A stretch of DNA of 42,454 nucleotides, from NCBI GenBank assembly GCA_023480735.1, contig JAMCXB010000059.1:1-42454 (forward strand). The letters run 5' to 3'. Positions 1-8,172 of this stretch are shown piece by piece. Numbering within the stretch: position 1 is the stretch's first letter; every line of letters begins with the position of its first letter. This DNA is from Bacteroidota bacterium. Its GTDB lineage: Bacteria > Bacteroidota > Ignavibacteria > Kryptoniales > JAKASW01. The position numbers and the translations under genes are program-made. Below the pieces are notes generated by a model that worked only from the letters and a program-made list of their open reading frames with translations, had not been told where the DNA came from and did no database searches.

Positions 1-121
1 TCGCCTAATGAGGCTTCGTAACTCCGATTACTCGAAGCCACGCTCATTCGGCTACATGACCTACAGGCAATTATCATGACAAGAACCTTTCATCTTGCTA
101 GACTGTCCAAGCTTGCTTGGC

Positions 122-211
122 GCACCATAGGGCACATTAACGAATAAATCTATGTTTTCTAATGTGTCTATGTGGTTAATCTATTGCTTTTTACAAATTT
201 GTCGCACACCC
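122..211 (-). repeat. Truncated MITE-like element, copy 1
   Basis: About 90 bases match the reverse complement of the element at 17933-18052 almost perfectly: one substitution (TGTGTCTATG versus TGTGCCTATG) and one extra base near the left edge are visible. The right end keeps the terminus TTTGTCGCACACCC. The other terminus, with its GACAAAAATATAAAA segment, is missing, so this is a deleted or decayed copy. No flanking duplication can be assigned. Confidence 0.8.
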
Positions 212-264
212 GGAGTCGAGACTCCCGTTGTCATCCAGCTCAGTAATCAGTATATAAGGGAGTA

Positions 265-295
265 CCGCCCGCCTGCATTGTGCACAGACGGGCGG
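265..295 (-). terminator. Hairpin downstream of yceI operon
   Basis: CCGCCCG (265-271) pairs perfectly with CGGGCGG (289-295) across a 17-base loop. It lies about 60 bases past the yceI stop. No T-run follows on the minus strand, so it may be a processing or Rho-assisted end rather than a classical intrinsic terminator. Confidence 0.4.
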
Positions 296-357
296 AGCTA
301 TGATTGATCGCCCACCCGGTTTGCAAACGATCGGGCGGACAAATTTGGTGATGTTTT

Positions 358-900
358 TCAGGCGGCCTGCTTTGCGTCCTGCGCGCGGTTCAGCTCGGCT
401 TCGATCTCTAGCTTCACCTCTTCGCCGACCACTACGCCGCCGGCTTCGGTCAATCCGTTCCAATGGAGACCGTAGTCGAAGCGGTTGACTTTCCCCCTGA
501 TTTCAAAACCGGAAACTTCCGTACCGCCGAAACCCTTCACCGTTCCGTTGTAAGTCGCGGTGAGCTTGATCGGCTTTGAGACGCCGCGGATCGTCAGGTC
601 CCCGACGATTTCATATTCGTCGCTCTTCTTCGTGACGGACCGTGATACGAACGTAATCTTCGGATAGTTTGCCGCGTCAAAGAAATCGGCTGACTTCAGG
701 TGACCGTCTCTCTGGTCGTTCTTTGTGCTAATACTGTTAACATCGGCTTCAAATTGTATTTTCGCGTCGGTGAAATCGGACTTCTCTGCCTCTACCGTCG
801 CGTCGAAATTATTGAACTGTCCTGTTACACTTGAGACAACGAGGTGCCTCACTTTGAATTTAATCTCGGAATGTACCGGATCTATCTTCCAGACTGCCAT
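358..900 (-). CDS. YceI family protein
   Basis: This 180-residue protein matches the YceI family, a lipocalin-like beta barrel that binds long polyisoprenoid lipids. The N-terminal WKIDPVHSEIKFKVRHL and the later pattern IVGDLTIRGVSKPIKL are hallmarks of the fold. Unlike Escherichia coli YceI, which is periplasmic, there is no signal peptide: the ATG starts directly at MAVWKIDPVHS, so the product is probably cytoplasmic. An AAAGGAT-like ribosome site precedes the ATG. It is the last gene of an apparent operon, 20 bases after an FMN reductase, with a MarR regulator first. MarR-YceI-flavoprotein groupings are common and suggest an oxidative or quinone stress response (inference). The C-terminus ends in an AQDAKQAA tail. 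Family assignment is secure; the in vivo ligand is unknown. Confidence 0.9.
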   Translation of the reverse strand: MAVWKIDPVHSEIKFKVRHLVVSSVTGQFNNFDATVEAEKSDFTDAKIQFEADVNSISTKNDQRDGHLKSADFFDAANYPKITFVSRSVTKKSDEYEIVGDLTIRGVSKPIKLTATYNGTVKGFGGTEVSGFEIRGKVNRFDYGLHWNGLTEAGGVVVGEEVKLEIEAELNRAQDAKQAA

Positions 901-920
901 TTTGTTTATCCTTTTATTTG

Positions 921-1505
921 TTAGTTATTCTCTGTCGTTAATTCTTTTACAATTTTCGTATGCTTCGCCAGCTTCTTGAGCTCGGCGAGCTGCTGGCGGA
1001 CGATGGCTATCGTAGGTTCGTCAGCGAGGTGGCCGCTCGCGTCGAACTTGCTCTGTGCCTGGGCCACGAGTACTTCAGGCTTATTCACAGGGGTCATGTT
1101 CAGGAATTGGAATATAGGGCGGAAAGCGATTTGCATCCGAACTGTCCCCCACATTCCCTGAGTTGCCCCCATGAGGGCCACCGGTTTGCCTGATAACGGT
1201 GAGTCTTTAGCCCGTGACGCCCAGTCGATGGCGTTCTTGAGCGTGCCGGGGACGGAGTAATTGTATTCCGGCGACACGAAGACAAAGGCGTCGGCGCGGG
1301 AAAGGGTTTCCCGGAATTTCCGTACCGATTCCGGCAGCCCATCCGTCTCCAGGTCTGCATTGTACAACGGCAAGTCGCCCATCCCGGCAATTTCCATGGT
1401 TACACCATCCGGCAGCAGGTCAAGCGTCGAGTTCAGCAACTGCGTGTTGAATGACCCTCTTCTTAGACTTCCCGAAATCCCTACGAAATGTATTTCATCT
1501 CTCAT
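921..1505 (-). CDS. NAD(P)H-dependent FMN reductase
   Basis: A 194-residue flavodoxin-fold protein of the NADPH-dependent FMN reductase family, which includes ChrR/YieF-type quinone and chromate reductases and azoreductases. The phosphate-binding loop GISGSLRRGSFN lies at residues 9-20 and the second flavin-contact motif PEYNYSVPG at 79-87, both as in the family. Length is typical. These enzymes transfer electrons from NAD(P)H through FMN to quinones, azo dyes or free flavin in the cytoplasm; the substrate cannot be told from sequence. It sits 35 bases downstream of marR and 20 bases upstream of yceI on the same strand, so co-regulation by the MarR protein is likely. An AGAGGAT ribosome site precedes the ATG. 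Confidence 0.9.
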   Translation of the reverse strand: MRDEIHFVGISGSLRRGSFNTQLLNSTLDLLPDGVTMEIAGMGDLPLYNADLETDGLPESVRKFRETLSRADAFVFVSPEYNYSVPGTLKNAIDWASRAKDSPLSGKPVALMGATQGMWGTVRMQIAFRPIFQFLNMTPVNKPEVLVAQAQSKFDASGHLADEPTIAIVRQQLAELKKLAKHTKIVKELTTENN

Positions 1506-1540
1506 ATTGGTTTTATCCTCTTATATGTGCGTTTTGAAAC

Positions 1541-2002
1541 TCAGAGCCTTTCTTTGAGCGTGAGACCGAACTTCTTCAGGAGTGCGGCGAGCTTCGATAT
1601 CTCTTCGTCCGATAAGGCAGAATAGACCAGATCTGTGACGAACTTCGCGTGGCGTATAAAGATGTCATCGAAAAGTTTCGTCCCCTTGTCGGTTAATTCC
1701 ACTATGTAGGCACGCCGATCATCCTGCGCCTGCTTCCTTTCGACCAGGCTCTCCCTGACGAGGTTGTCCACAACTACGGTCATGTTCCCCCCTGAAGAAA
1801 GGTTCTTCGAGCAGAGCTCGCCGACTTTCATCGGGCCAAGGTGTCCGAGCGCCTCAATAACGCCGAATTGAGCCTCCGTTAGGCCGTATGTGGCGATATC
1901 GCGCACGGTCAGCGTGGACATCGTGTTTGACGCCCTTGCAAGCTTCACCCATAAGTCGAGCGCCTGTTCCGCTTTCCTGCCGTATTTCCTCGTCGTCGTC
2001 AT
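1541..2002 (-). CDS. MarR family transcriptional regulator
   Basis: A 153-residue winged-helix regulator. Helix-turn-helix and wing residues lie around 45-115, including the pattern GLTEAQFGVIEAL, GPMKVGELCSKNLSSGGNMTVVVDNL and the wing segment RKQAQDDRRAYIVELT, as in MarR repressors. Such proteins act as dimers, bind short palindromes, and release DNA on binding phenolic ligands or on oxidation. A Cys is present in the recognition region (ELCSKN), but redox sensing is only a possibility. The gene is the first of a three-gene minus-strand operon with an FMN reductase and a YceI protein. A 20-base imperfect palindrome lies 36 bases upstream of its start, which suggests autorepression. An AGGGAT ribosome site precedes the ATG. 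Confidence 0.9.
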   Translation of the reverse strand: MTTTRKYGRKAEQALDLWVKLARASNTMSTLTVRDIATYGLTEAQFGVIEALGHLGPMKVGELCSKNLSSGGNMTVVVDNLVRESLVERKQAQDDRRAYIVELTDKGTKLFDDIFIRHAKFVTDLVYSALSDEEISKLAALLKKFGLTLKERL

Positions 2003-2037
2003 TTGAAGTATCCCTAATTCATACCTTTCGAATTCTA

Positions 2038-2057
2038 ATATAACTAATTAGTAATAT
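2038..2057. promoter_or_regulatory. Palindrome upstream of marR, probable operator
   Basis: The sequence ATATAACTAATTAGTAATAT is a 20-base dyad with one mismatched pair per half and a perfect core CTAATTAG (2044-2051). AT-rich palindromes of this size in front of marR genes are typical MarR operators. It lies 36 bases from the marR start, where the promoter should be, so the protein probably represses its own operon. Binding is inferred. Confidence 0.6.
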
Positions 2058-2126
2058 ACTGTCAAGTGCCGGATGCAGTAGGCTTGACTTCTGGCTGCCG
2101 TCCCCGTAAAATAAACAAAAAGGTAT

Positions 2127-2606
2127 ATGAACAGACAGTCCGCGTCGGCTCTATTTTCGCTCCTTGCCTTAGTCCTATTGGCGGTCCCTTCCTCAGCACG
2201 AGAGCCTCGGACAAATCTCAGGCTTAGTCCGCACGAAGGATTGGGCCACCATCCGGTCGGATATCAGCAAAGTCACGTTCCGAACCTTGCCGCCTTAGAA
2301 GGCGGAGAGATTCCACTGCGATACGCAATTCTCAGCGAAGCAAAGCGTGATTATACTTTCGTTGTCGTTGACGACGGTCTCCTTCGGAGGCACGAAATGC
2401 CGAACCAGAGGGGCGACGAAATTGAAGCCGCAACTCCAACACTCGCCGTCATCTCGGACAACCATCGGGCCGGACCGGCTTCCGAGGGTGAATCGGCTGC
2501 CGTCACTACCCCTGCCCCGGCGTCATTTAACGTCGCGCCTCTTGTCTCATACAATACGGAAGATCCTCCTTCCCATTCACGCAAATACCTCGAATCAAAG
2601 AAATAG
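2127..2606 (+). CDS. Hypothetical small secreted protein
   Basis: A 159-residue open frame that starts with a convincing signal peptide: a short positive start, the hydrophobic run ALFSLLALVLLAVP and a likely cleavage after SSA (about residue 24). The mature part is hydrophilic and low in recognisable motifs, with several His and Pro residues. An AAAAGG stretch ahead of the ATG could serve as a weak ribosome site. It is transcribed divergently from marR and lies 150 bases before the DUF2723 gene. I do not recognise a family. The overlapping frames in this stretch are less protein-like, and the signal peptide argues for a real gene, but the coding status is not certain. Confidence 0.5.
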   Translation: MNRQSASALFSLLALVLLAVPSSAREPRTNLRLSPHEGLGHHPVGYQQSHVPNLAALEGGEIPLRYAILSEAKRDYTFVVVDDGLLRRHEMPNQRGDEIEAATPTLAVISDNHRAGPASEGESAAVTTPAPASFNVAPLVSYNTEDPPSHSRKYLESKK

Positions 2607-2755
2607 TCTGCGGTCCTAACATCTGATCAGGGAACCCGGAGAGCTTATTCTCTTCTCTCTTTTAGGACGGATTCCCTCATGTCAAACTATCAGCAAACCC
2701 AAGACGTTTTGACCGGCATTCCCCGGATCACTGGGATGCAGATTGGAGAAAAGTT

Positions 2756-5497
2756 ATGAACTGCAAGACTATCAACAGGTATATCGCCGCAGGGATCTTC
2801 CTGCTAACGCTCGGCCTGTATTCGATGACGGCCCAGCCAACTGTAGCCTACTGGGATTGTGCCGAATACGCCGCAACTGCACCTGCTCTCGAGGTTCCAC
2901 ATCCGCCCGGCGCTCCGCTCTTCACGCTCGCCGGACGCATCTCCGATATGGTGCCCTTCCTAAGCAACCCGGCATTCGCGTACAACCTCCTTTCTTCATT
3001 GGCAAGTGCCCTAACGATAATGCTCCTATATCTAATAGGAGTCAGGGTCATATCGAGATGGAAAGGCTTCCCCTCTGATTCACCAGGCAGTATGTTAGTA
3101 TTTGGATCCGTAGCGATCGGTGCACTTACTTACGCGGTGACTGATACGTTCTGGTTTGACGCCGTCGAATCGAGTCTCTTTGCTTCCAGCATGTTCTTTG
3201 TTTCACTTGTCCTCTGGCTCTCGCTTGTCTGGTTCGAGAATTCCGGGAAAGGCGGCGCTCACGAATATCTTCTCCTCATCGCCTACCTCCTGGGACTTTC
3301 GATTGGAATTCACCAGTTGTGCTTGCTTCCGTTTTTCACCGTCGCGATCATTATCTATTTCAGATATTACGAGTTCGAGTGGAAGAGATTCCTGAAGTTC
3401 GCCATCGTGACAGTTCTCGGGTTCATGGTGGTCTACCCGGGAATTGTCAAGTGGCTTGTGGTCGGCCTCTCGGGGAAATTCAGTCTTGGTCCAATCGGCC
3501 TGAACAACAGCCCATTGGTCAAGGTGATGACGTTCGGAACAATCGCCACGGCGGCATATTCCGCGTACAAGGCGGAAAAAGCGAGGCGATGGGTATTGAG
3601 CACCGCAATCCTCGCTGGTTCACTCGTGCTTCTTGGGTACTCAACTTACACACTCGTATACATCCGTTCGAACTCGCATCCCGCCATAAATGAAGATGAC
3701 CCTGCTAGCTTGAAAAATCTCGCCGGCTATCTCGACAGACAACAATACGGCAAGCAGCCGCTCTTTTGGCCAAGAAGGTGGAGCCCTGATCCGAACGCCA
3801 GGAAGAATTACTTTAAGTATTCATCCGACTGGGATTACTTCTGGTCTTATCAGGTTGGTCACATGTTCCTTCGTTATATCGGGTTCAACTTCATCGGCAG
3901 GTCAGGCGACATAAAGGACGCACCCGTTGCGATGTTCAGATCGTCTGCCCGGTGGACGGGGGGCGAGAAGGGCTTCCCAGCCAGATATTACGCGATTCCT
4001 CTCATCGTCGCGCTCATCGGGCTCTATTATCACTTCAAGAGGGACTGGAAGTTCGCGCTCGCGTTCCTGACGCTCTTCGTCGTCATGGGGTTTGCTCTTG
4101 TCGTCTATTTCAATATGGCGGACCCGCAGCCAAGGGAACGGGATTACTTCTTCGTCGGGGCGTTCTTTACGATTGCCCTTTGGGTGGGAATCGGCGCTTC
4201 GGGTATAATAGATTATGCGACCGATCTTATTCGGAACAAGAAGCTGAAGCCCGCGGGTATTGGGATTGCCGCATTGGGAATTCTCGCAGCGGTGCCGTTC
4301 AACATGTTCCACCAGAACTTGTTCAGTCACGACAGGCATGACAACTATGCGCCATTCGATGTCTCTTACGACATCCTGCAATCATGCAAGCCGAACGCCA
4401 TCCTCTTTACTGGGGGAGACAACGACACGTTCCCTCTTTGGTATCTGCAGGAGGCCCTTGGTGTGAGAACCGACGTGCGGATAGTCTGCCTCAGCCTCGC
4501 GAACACGGATTGGTATCTTCTCCAGCTCAAGCATGAGAGACCACACAAGGCGATGGAAGTACCGATCAGCCTGCCGGACAGGGAGATAAGGGAGATTGCT
4601 GCAGCCGGCGGTGTGCAGTGGACTCCCAGAGCCATGAGACTCGATGTGCCGAAGGAAGTTTACGAGAAGTTTGGCATCTCGGACACTGCCGTCGCCGACA
4701 AGGGCTATGTCCGGTACACCGTCAATCCTACGCTCGGCCAGGGAAACTTTAGAGCGTTGCGAGTCCAGGATGTGGTGATCAACAACATCGTTCAGACGAA
4801 CAAGTGGCAGCGGCCTATCTGCTTTGCCGCCACCGTCGCCCCGTCGGATATGGTAGGCCTTCAAGGATACCTTATGAGAGAAGGGCTCGTTTATGAGCTT
4901 ACCCCTGCATTTCACAGCGATTATTACTACACCAGCATCGATGTCCCCATAACCCAAGAGTGCGTGTTCAACGAGACGCATAAAATTTATACGAAACCGC
5001 ATTACGGGTTCATATATAAAGGGCTCGACAAGCCTGATGTGTACTATGACAATAACACAAGAGGAATCATATCCGTTATCAGGGATTCGTTTCTCATACT
5101 GGCTTCCGATTACCAGTCCCTGGGAAAGAACAAACAGTGCGTATCTACACTCGACATGATGACCTCGAAAATTCCGTTGGCGTCACTGCCCATGGATTAC
5201 GGGAAGATGAGCAGCGTGGCGAGACTCTATTACATTGCTGGCGACTCGGCCATGTTTAGAATGTACGCCGATGCGAGCGAGAAGGACGCCCTTGAGGCAT
5301 TGGCCTCCGATCCGTCCGGCCAAGAGGAGGGGACGAGCCCTTACGCGGTTCTTCTTGGCCTTTATGATATGGAAGGGAAATACCGTGAGGCTATTGATCT
5401 CCTCAAGCGGGCAAAGGAAGTGTTTCACAACGCGCGCGGGATCGACGAGAGAATCGCACAGCTTGAAGGTCTGCTGGAAAAGAAACCGTCGCACTGA
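2756..5497 (+). CDS. DUF2723 family integral membrane protein (GT-C-like)
   Basis: A 913-residue protein with about ten to twelve hydrophobic segments in the first 520 residues, followed by a soluble C-terminal part. The N-terminal loop after the first helix carries YWDCAEYAATAPALEVPHPP (residues 32-51), the DUF2723 signature, where acidic residues of the first loop (Asp34, Glu37) resemble the catalytic loop of protein O-mannosyltransferases and other GT-C glycosyltransferases. DUF2723 proteins are widespread in Bacteroidota and are thought to transfer sugars from a lipid carrier; the substrate is unknown. The last 60 residues (YREAIDLLKRAKEVFHNARG) look like a TPR-type helical hairpin. GGAGAA precedes the ATG by 5 bases. 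It appears to be transcribed alone and ends at a possible terminator hairpin. Confidence 0.85.
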   Translation: MNCKTINRYIAAGIFLLTLGLYSMTAQPTVAYWDCAEYAATAPALEVPHPPGAPLFTLAGRISDMVPFLSNPAFAYNLLSSLASALTIMLLYLIGVRVISRWKGFPSDSPGSMLVFGSVAIGALTYAVTDTFWFDAVESSLFASSMFFVSLVLWLSLVWFENSGKGGAHEYLLLIAYLLGLSIGIHQLCLLPFFTVAIIIYFRYYEFEWKRFLKFAIVTVLGFMVVYPGIVKWLVVGLSGKFSLGPIGLNNSPLVKVMTFGTIATAAYSAYKAEKARRWVLSTAILAGSLVLLGYSTYTLVYIRSNSHPAINEDDPASLKNLAGYLDRQQYGKQPLFWPRRWSPDPNARKNYFKYSSDWDYFWSYQVGHMFLRYIGFNFIGRSGDIKDAPVAMFRSSARWTGGEKGFPARYYAIPLIVALIGLYYHFKRDWKFALAFLTLFVVMGFALVVYFNMADPQPRERDYFFVGAFFTIALWVGIGASGIIDYATDLIRNKKLKPAGIGIAALGILAAVPFNMFHQNLFSHDRHDNYAPFDVSYDILQSCKPNAILFTGGDNDTFPLWYLQEALGVRTDVRIVCLSLANTDWYLLQLKHERPHKAMEVPISLPDREIREIAAAGGVQWTPRAMRLDVPKEVYEKFGISDTAVADKGYVRYTVNPTLGQGNFRALRVQDVVINNIVQTNKWQRPICFAATVAPSDMVGLQGYLMREGLVYELTPAFHSDYYYTSIDVPITQECVFNETHKIYTKPHYGFIYKGLDKPDVYYDNNTRGIISVIRDSFLILASDYQSLGKNKQCVSTLDMMTSKIPLASLPMDYGKMSSVARLYYIAGDSAMFRMYADASEKDALEALASDPSGQEEGTSPYAVLLGLYDMEGKYREAIDLLKRAKEVFHNARGIDERIAQLEGLLEKKPSH

Positions 5498-5529
5498 CAA
5501 CGCGCCGGGGTCAAAAGGCGGCGGCAGGT

Positions 5530-5600
5530 GGACCGGGCACTATTCAGAAAAAATCACGGCGCGCATAGCCGGCTCTCCCGGTCCGCTTCTTCCTTTTTTG
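5530..5600 (+). terminator. Possible terminator after the DUF2723 gene
   Basis: GGACCGGG (5530-5537) is perfectly complementary to CCCGGTCC (5577-5584), and a T-rich stretch with a run of six T follows at 5594-5599. The loop is long (39 bases), which weakens the call, although an inner dyad may fold within it. It lies between convergent genes. Confidence 0.45.
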
Positions 5601-5619
5601 ACTTTTTACTTTTGACTTG

Positions 5620-6783
5620 TCACCCCTTCACCACCGCCAGCGGCTCGAGTTTGACGATCGGCTCGACGAGGTCCTCCTGTTCCCGCATGACCACATCTAT
5701 ATCCTTATATGCACCGCTCGCTTCGTCGAGATCGCCTACTCCGCGGAGGGCATGAAGTATCCCTCGTTCTTCAAGTTTGCGCCGCTCTTCATGGAGGTTC
5801 AAAGACCTTCTCGCCTCATTCCGCCCCATTTTTCTTCCCGCGCCATGGCTGCAGCTCATGAACGACTCCGGATTACCCTTCCCTTTTACGATATAACTCG
5901 GGGTTCCCTGTGAACCCGGCACGATTCCGATCTCCCCCTCGTAAGCGGACGTCGCCCCCTTCCTGTGCACCCAGACGTCCCTTCCGAAATGACGCTCAAG
6001 CCTGGCGTAGTTGTGAGCAATATTTATCATGTCGTCGAACGAGGCGGCCCCCGAAGTGCAATCGTGGACAATCCCTTTTATCCTGTCCATCATCAGCTTT
6101 CGGTTCGCAAATGCAAACTCTATGCAGTACTGCATCTCACGCTTATATGAATCCCCTTCTTCGGTGTCGACTGGCAGGTAAGCCAGCTGCCATCCCTTCG
6201 GGATCGCCGGGGCGTGCTTCTCAGTGAACGCAATCGCAAGTTTGTTGTAAAACTCCGCGTTTTTCAGGCCTATGTTTCGGCTCCCCGAGTGAACCATTAT
6301 CCAGATGCGGCCGTCATCCCCCTTCTGGATCTCGATGAAATGATTGCCACCTCCCAGAGTGCCGATCTGCGTCAGAGCGGATTTGTATTCCTGCTCCACG
6401 ATACGGCTCTTCCCCTTTACCTCCGGCATAAGTGATTGGTCCTGTGCGTCCTTGTGATGAGTGAATCCGACCGGAATGGCCCGCCGGACCTCCGACACTA
6501 TTTCCTTGAGAGTCTCACGCCGGATTTCGGTCAGCGAAGTCCTGACGGCGCACACTCCGCAGCCGATATCGACACCAACGGCATTAGGGATAATGACTTC
6601 TTCCGTCGCGATCACACCGCCTATCGGCATCCCGTAGCCCTGGTGTGTATCGGGCATGAGGCACACCTGTTTGAACGCAAATGGAAAGTGCGCCAAGTGC
6701 CTCGCCTGTTCGAGGGCCCCCTCCTCTGGTTCGCCGCACCAGCTCTTTATCAGAAGGGAATTTTCTTCGCGTATCGTCTTCAT
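5620..6783 (-). CDS. rtcB: RNA-splicing ligase RtcB
   Basis: A 387-residue RtcB, close to the bacterial length (E. coli 408). RtcB joins RNA 2',3'-cyclic-phosphate or 3'-phosphate ends to 5'-OH ends using GTP and Mn2+. The metal and guanylate ligands are present: Cys75 in VGVDIGCGV, His148 in GGGNHF, His165 in VHSGSRNIG, His257 in INIAHNY, and the guanylylated His313 in SCSHGAGR. I chose the ATG at 6783 rather than the TTG three codons upstream, because GGAGAG sits 9 bases before the ATG and only a few bases before the TTG. A DprA-like gene lies 131 bases upstream on the same strand. No RtcA or archease gene is in view. The role could be tRNA or rRNA repair; that is inference. Confidence 0.95.
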   Translation of the reverse strand: MKTIREENSLLIKSWCGEPEEGALEQARHLAHFPFAFKQVCLMPDTHQGYGMPIGGVIATEEVIIPNAVGVDIGCGVCAVRTSLTEIRRETLKEIVSEVRRAIPVGFTHHKDAQDQSLMPEVKGKSRIVEQEYKSALTQIGTLGGGNHFIEIQKGDDGRIWIMVHSGSRNIGLKNAEFYNKLAIAFTEKHAPAIPKGWQLAYLPVDTEEGDSYKREMQYCIEFAFANRKLMMDRIKGIVHDCTSGAASFDDMINIAHNYARLERHFGRDVWVHRKGATSAYEGEIGIVPGSQGTPSYIVKGKGNPESFMSCSHGAGRKMGRNEARRSLNLHEERRKLEERGILHALRGVGDLDEASGAYKDIDVVMREQEDLVEPIVKLEPLAVVKG

Positions 6784-6914
6784 GAAAATCAACTCTCCGA
6801 ACTCTCTACTATCCTAACATATCCGCTCTTATTCTTCAAGAAACGATCACGGCGAACGGAGACTGGACCGGCCAGTTCTGGCATGCCTTAGCAGATATGG
6901 ATTTCACGAGCTCG

Positions 6915-7622
6915 CTAATTGGCATGCCATGCTGTCGCTCCGAGTTTCTTGAGATTCTCGTTCTCTTTGATGTCGAAAGTCAGCACCTCCCTCTCCTCCG
7001 CCAGGATCTCATCTGCGAAGGCGAGCGTTCGGCTGTTTGCCGCGGCGTGGAGAATAAAGAGTCTGTCTGATGCGGCAGCGACAAACTTGTTCCGCGTTTC
7101 GGCAGTGCTCTTTGTCGGACGCCTCTGTCTTGCACCGAAAGGAGAAACAAGCAATAACCTCCCCTCTTCGATCGGCACCGCCCATTCTCGTTCCACACGC
7201 ATGTTCTGAATCCCGCGCGCCGGACAGATGACGATGGGCTGCTCCCCTTTCAGGAAAATCTCCAGGCACATTTTCTCTACCGGAGTCTGAAAGCCGCCGA
7301 TGATCGGAGTCCCATTTTTTCGGAGATCGGCGGCGAAGTCGTGACTCTTCCTGAGAACCATTCCCGGGAATTTTCTGGAGCAGAACAGTGCAAGAAGCTT
7401 GCATTTGAGGATCTCGGCATTGCCGATCGTCCACACGGCTGGGAACCTCTCCAAATCCCAGTCATCAGTCATGTTGAGGAAGTAAGCAGGTTCTTTTGAG
7501 TATTCTAATTTTCTTACATCAAATGGCCAGTTTTTTCCGGATGTGTTCGGAGTCACTACATTACGCGGCTCCTCATCATCGCCACGTTTCCCGGCCCTAC
7601 GCGTCAAATCAGGTTCAGTCAT
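6915..7622 (-). CDS. DprA/Smf-like Rossmann-fold protein (SLOG type)
   Basis: A 235-residue protein whose central part follows the DprA pattern: WTIGNAEILKCKLLALFCSRKFPG (about 64-87) matches the DprA 'iGn..LL....vaivGSR' start, CPARGI (133-138) and RLLLVSPFG (155-163) match the later strands, and TRNKFVAAASDRLFILHAAANSRTLAFADEI (176-206) matches 'RNRIIaaLsd.vlVvEA..kSGsl.TA..A'. DprA loads RecA on single-stranded DNA; the wider SLOG superfamily binds nucleotides. This protein has a charged 45-residue N-terminal segment and no C-terminal winged helix, so it need not be the transformation DprA. The start is the ATG at 7622: AGGAGGG lies 6 bases before it, whereas the upstream TTG would put the ribosome site inside the gene. 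It precedes rtcB on the same strand. Confidence 0.7.
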   Translation of the reverse strand: MTEPDLTRRAGKRGDDEEPRNVVTPNTSGKNWPFDVRKLEYSKEPAYFLNMTDDWDLERFPAVWTIGNAEILKCKLLALFCSRKFPGMVLRKSHDFAADLRKNGTPIIGGFQTPVEKMCLEIFLKGEQPIVICPARGIQNMRVEREWAVPIEEGRLLLVSPFGARQRRPTKSTAETRNKFVAAASDRLFILHAAANSRTLAFADEILAEEREVLTFDIKENENLKKLGATAWHAN

Positions 7623-7764
7623 TTTGGTCCCTCCTGACAAGTGGATGTTCGCGATTGCCTACCGAGCAAATCCAATAAACGCCGGCACAGGCTTGCAGTC
7701 GCCGGAGCGCTCACGACCAAGATTAAGGTAATGCAGAAGATAATGCAAACTGCCTGAACCTGGA

Positions 7765-7780
7765 GGGCGTGCGACAAAAA
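7765..7780 (+). repeat. Solo end resembling the MITE terminus
   Basis: GGGCGTGCGACAAAAA resembles the terminal inverted repeat GGGTGTGCGACAAAtt / GGGTCTGCGACAAAAA of the element at 17933-18052. No second end was found within several hundred bases. It could be a remnant of another insertion or a chance match. Confidence 0.35.
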
Positions 7781-8115
7781 TGCAATGACATGAAGCAAGT
7801 AATCTTGAGATTCCGGGTGCCGTGACATATTGCAGGCGACCCCGTCCCGCTTCCTCATATAGTAGCAAATTTCTCACAGACCCGAGCCTGCCGGAGCCAC
7901 GCATGCAGTCATGAACCATCCTGGAATTGCGGCAGAATTCTTTAAAGATGTCTTAACGTTCCGGTAATGGTCTCACGATCGATCCCTTCATAACTTTAAT
8001 CAATTTCAGATGCAGTGCGGTTCTTGCACAAGTCCACACTGCGGGAGGAGGCCTGGAATTTTCACGAAGAAGAATAGTTCCTTCAAAATTGCGTACTACC
8101 TACACAACAACGCAG

Positions 8116-8133
8116 GGTAGGTCTATTCCTACC
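8116..8133. promoter_or_regulatory. Dyad upstream of hybrid kinase gene
   Basis: GGTAGG (8116-8121) and CCTACC (8128-8133) form a perfect 6-base inverted repeat with a 6-base spacer, 39 bases before the kinase start. It could be a regulator binding site or a leader hairpin; no known regulator motif is recognised. Confidence 0.35.
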
Positions 8134-8172
8134 GGGTAGTCGAGTGATGGTATCACCAAAAAAAGGGAAGAA

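Larger units (their letters stand above)
1..357. other. Intergenic region at the left edge
   Basis: No gene is recognised here. The region holds a truncated copy of a MITE-like repeat (122-211) and a GC-rich hairpin (265-295) lying downstream of the yceI operon. A second weaker dyad, CGCCC/GGGCG, lies at about 310-339. The short open frames on both strands are arginine-rich out-of-frame readings and look non-coding. Confidence 0.6.
7623..8172. other. Intergenic region before the hybrid kinase
   Basis: A 550-base divergent intergenic region between the DprA-like gene and the hybrid sensor kinase. It holds a lone sequence resembling the end of the MITE-like repeat (7765-7780), a GGTAGG/CCTACC dyad (8116-8133) and presumably the kinase promoter. 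No supportable gene was seen on either strand. Confidence 0.6.

Noticed and set aside
191-463. 90-residue Arg-rich minus-strand frame
   Set aside because: It overlaps yceI out of frame and has a composition typical of a shadow frame.
7623-7640. TTG start for the DprA-like protein
   Set aside because: The AGGAGGG ribosome site lies inside that extension and serves the ATG at 7622.
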